Assembly: GCA_028876585.1 (NCBI GenBank) | Contig: JAGWRL010000113.1 | Span: 1 to 8,808 of the forward strand | Length of the DNA stretch: 8,808 nt | Direction: 5' to 3' | Source: Pseudomonadota bacterium | GTDB taxonomy: Bacteria > Pseudomonadota > Alphaproteobacteria > Rhizobiales > Beijerinckiaceae | Part shown: positions 7,454 to 8,808 of the stretch, in pieces | How positions within the stretch are numbered: the first letter of the stretch is position 1 | How the letters are laid out: each line of letters opens with the position of its first letter | Translations under genes and position numbers: made by a program | The notes under the pieces: generated by a model | The model's database searches: none | What the model was told of the DNA's origin: nothing | What the model saw: the letters and a program-made list of their open reading frames with translations, nothing else

Positions 7454-8341
7454 TCAAACGAAATAGCTTCCGGAAAATCCGGGGCGGTTCGCCGCCCAGG
7501 TCGTCAGCGCGATCATGATGTCGAGCGTCTGGCGCGACAGATTGGCATTATGCGCCTTCGAGCGCTTCATCCGCTCCTCAGATATGGTCCAGGCGGCATT
7601 CTCGAAATCGACCTCATCCCATGTCGCGTCCTGCAACTCGCCCTTGCGCGCCTTGGCCTGTAGATCGAGGCGCATGCCGAGCCGGATGGTCGGCGGCGTC
7701 GCCGCCTTCTCGAGCAGCTTGAGCATGATCCGAATTTCGGTTGGCGAGCGCGACCGATCCTTCGGCACGAAGGTCGCGATCGACGCCGGCCCCACATCGT
7801 CAGCCGGATTGGCGACTTTCTCACCGTGCAAGATCGCGAAGCCGTAGTGCTTGACGATGTCCCGGACGTGGATCGCCGGCGCGCCCCGCTCGACGAGAGC
7901 GCCGCAAAGAGCGCGGAGATCGTCCGGGGTGATCTCGGTCAGCGGCCTGGTTCGCCATCCGGGGCAAAAGCTCGCGCTCGAAGATCGACCGGCGCATTGA
8001 CCGCGCGCTGTCCGCCATAGGCGCTGCGGTCAGCCATTCCTCGCCGAAGCTCTTGGCTTCCAGGAGCCGGCGCTTTTCCCGCTGCTTTTCGATCGCCGGC
8101 GATCGTCCCTCGCCGATCGCCCGCTTGGCGTCGATGCTGAGTTCGCGCGCCCGCGCCAACGATAGGCCCGCTGGCCAGTACTTGCCGAAGGTGACGGTCT
8201 CGCGCCGGCCATTCATTCGGCAATCCAGCCGAAATGTGAGGATCCCCGACGGCTTCACGAGCGCCTATACGCCATCCCGGTCCGTCAACTTGCAAATTTT
8301 GTCTTTTGGTTTCAGGCTCTAAGGGCTGCATCCGTCAGCAT
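7454..8341 (-). pseudogene. Decayed P4-type tyrosine integrase of a genomic island
   Basis: The gene originally began at the ATG at 8341 (MLTDAALRA), preceded by GAGGAG at 8356-8351. It can be followed as LKPKDKICKLTDRDG, KPSGILTFRLDCRMNGRRET, SLARARELSIDAKRAIGEGR, RPLTEITPDDLRALCG, IHVRDIVKHYGFAILHGEKV, ATFVPKDRSRSPTEIRIML and GELQDATWDEVDFENAAWTI. This order matches the DUF4102-like arm domain, the core-binding domain and the start of the catalytic domain of P4/IntA-type island integrases. Lesions: a frameshift near 8314-8318, a TAG at 8267-8265 where Tyr is expected, and a frameshift near 7945-7962. The C-terminal part carrying HxxR and the nucleophilic Tyr is missing after about 7454. Only the first catalytic Arg (ARKGE) remains. 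Full-length relatives have roughly 400 residues; about 290 codons are left. The integrase is non-functional. Confidence 0.87.
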
Positions 8342-8381
8342 TTTGTCTGTCTCCTCGAAAGAGACCGTCAGAGGCCACTCC

Positions 8382-8455
8382 TACGAATTCCGAATGAAGA
8401 CCTCTGCGCCGGAGCCGGCGGGACGCCCGCTCGAGGCGATTGACCGGAATTCGTA
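8382..8455. repeat. 11-bp inverted repeat TACGAATTCCG / CGGAATTCGTA
   Basis: The arms at 8382-8392 and 8445-8455 are perfect reverse complements separated by 52 bp. They lie between the integrase start and the att-like core. The function is unknown. Confidence 0.5.
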
Positions 8456-8542
8456 TCAGACCCTGACGCTTTCGGACGAAATCGGATTTCGCAACGGGGA
8501 ACCGCAGCGTCAGGGAGTCCGTCAGCGGCGATCTCCGCCGGC

Positions 8543-8804
8543 CGATAGTCCCCGAACGCTTTTGGACGATTCTATTTTGTTTATCGGTGTGTTCTTGAGG
8601 TTTCCCAGACGCTGCGGGATACTCCCGGAGCTGCAAAGCTCATTCCCACTCGATTATCAATAAGCATCATAAGTTATTGAATTAACGCCATTAAAAATAT
8701 TTTCGGAAGCGATATACCGTCAGGCATCACGACAAAATTGCGGGCTCTTGAAATCATTGGGGTTTTTCGCAATCGCCCCAAAATCGTGCTTTCGGGGACT
8801 ATCG
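8543..8804. repeat. Inverted repeat pair CGATAGTCCCCGAA flanking the att-like core
   Basis: CGATAGTCCCCGAA at 8543-8556 is repeated as its exact reverse complement TTCGGGGACTATCG at 8791-8804. If extended inward to 17 bp the arms differ at one position. The pair brackets the guaA-like core at 8640-8654. Possible roles are protein-binding sites for integrase or excisionase, or ends of a small insertion; none is proven. Confidence 0.6.
8640..8654 (-). other. Putative attachment core matching the 3' end of guaA
   Basis: The minus strand reads ATCGAGTGGGAATGA, coding Ile-Glu-Trp-Glu-stop, which is the conserved C-terminus of bacterial GMP synthase (guaA). The 3' end of guaA is an established integration site for genomic islands. 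The match lies about 300 bp upstream of the P4-type integrase and in the direction expected for int next to att. Upstream on the same strand the frame meets a stop only seven codons before the core's own stop (TGA TGC TTA TTG ATA, then the core), and nothing resembles guaA. This is therefore only the core repeat, not the gene end itself. A 15-bp chance match cannot be fully excluded. Confidence 0.55.
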
Positions 8805-8808
8805 TCAA

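Larger units (their letters stand above)
8332..8723 (+). repeat. Four copies of the heptamer CCGTCAG
   Basis: CCGTCAG occurs at 8332-8338, 8365-8371, 8519-8525 and 8717-8723, all on the plus strand, with a near copy (GCGTCAG) at 8504-8510. Four exact copies in under 400 bp is more than expected by chance. They surround the integrase start and the att-like core, so arm-type integrase sites are a reasonable guess. Confidence 0.4.
8357..8808. other. Non-coding island-end region with att-like core and clustered repeats
   Basis: No gene is convincing on either strand; the open frames here start with TTG and have no recognisable domain. The composition becomes clearly AT-richer from about 8655 to 8710, unlike the rest of the window. 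The stretch holds the guaA-like core and several short inverted and direct repeats, listed separately. This is the usual layout of the recombination region upstream of an island integrase. Confidence 0.55.

Noticed and set aside
8319..8663. Overlapping open frames on both strands of about 105 codons
   Set aside because: Both start with TTG, lack a convincing ribosome site and show no domain. They cover a repeat-rich recombination region.
8757..8781. TTGGGG/CCCCAA hairpin as an intrinsic terminator
   Set aside because: The stem is only 6 bp and no run of T follows on either strand.
8357..8808. tRNA gene as the integration target of the P4-type integrase
   Set aside because: No cloverleaf, T-loop consensus or CCA end was found. 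The guaA-like core is a better explanation.
5405..8808. CRISPR array or other regularly spaced repeats
   Set aside because: The repeats seen are few, short and irregularly spaced, with no repeat-spacer pattern.

Overview
The window looks like a piece of a GC-rich alphaproteobacterial chromosome, most likely Hyphomicrobiales (Rhizobiales; Bradyrhizobium- or Methylocystis-like). This rests on the strong G/C third-position bias, the style of the GAF histidine kinases, the twin-arginine binding proteins of the PF04392 type, and the kinds of insertion element present. All supportable genes lie on the minus strand, so the window reads from right to left.

Positions 1-5374 hold an intact, tightly packed four-gene sensory operon. 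In transcription order it contains a soluble GAF-domain sensor histidine kinase (5374-3914), two consecutive PF04392-family periplasmic binding proteins with twin-arginine-type signals (3897-2920 and 2923-1943), and a large membrane receptor with Cache, HAMP and two GAF domains (1946 to beyond the left edge). The last three genes are joined by 4-bp stop/start overlaps, and the first gap is 16 bp. No permease or ATPase is present in the window. The arrangement suggests that the binding proteins feed ligand information to signalling proteins rather than to a transporter, but this is inference.

Positions 5405-5880 carry a short unrecognised coding remnant broken by a frameshift, plus the presumed promoter region of the operon. 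Positions 5880-7300 are a graveyard of mobile elements, all reading on the minus strand. It holds an IS3-type DDE transposase with two nonsense codons, frameshifts and internal deletions. Next to it is a short piece of an IS91-type transposase, fused by deletion to the 5' third of the tyrosine recombinase that usually accompanies such elements. The recombinase start codon sits just behind a strong hairpin that buries its Shine-Dalgarno sequence.

Positions 7454-8341 are a decayed P4-type island integrase, with two frameshifts, one nonsense codon and a lost catalytic C-terminus. About 300 bp upstream of its start, positions 8640-8654 match the last codons of guaA (Ile-Glu-Trp-Glu-stop), a known insertion target for genomic islands. 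No guaA reading frame precedes the match, so the site looks like an island-to-island or attP-like junction. The surrounding 450 bp are AT-richer and contain several short inverted and direct repeats that could be recombinase or excisionase sites. Overall the window is the edge of an immobilised, layered genomic island next to an intact sensory operon.
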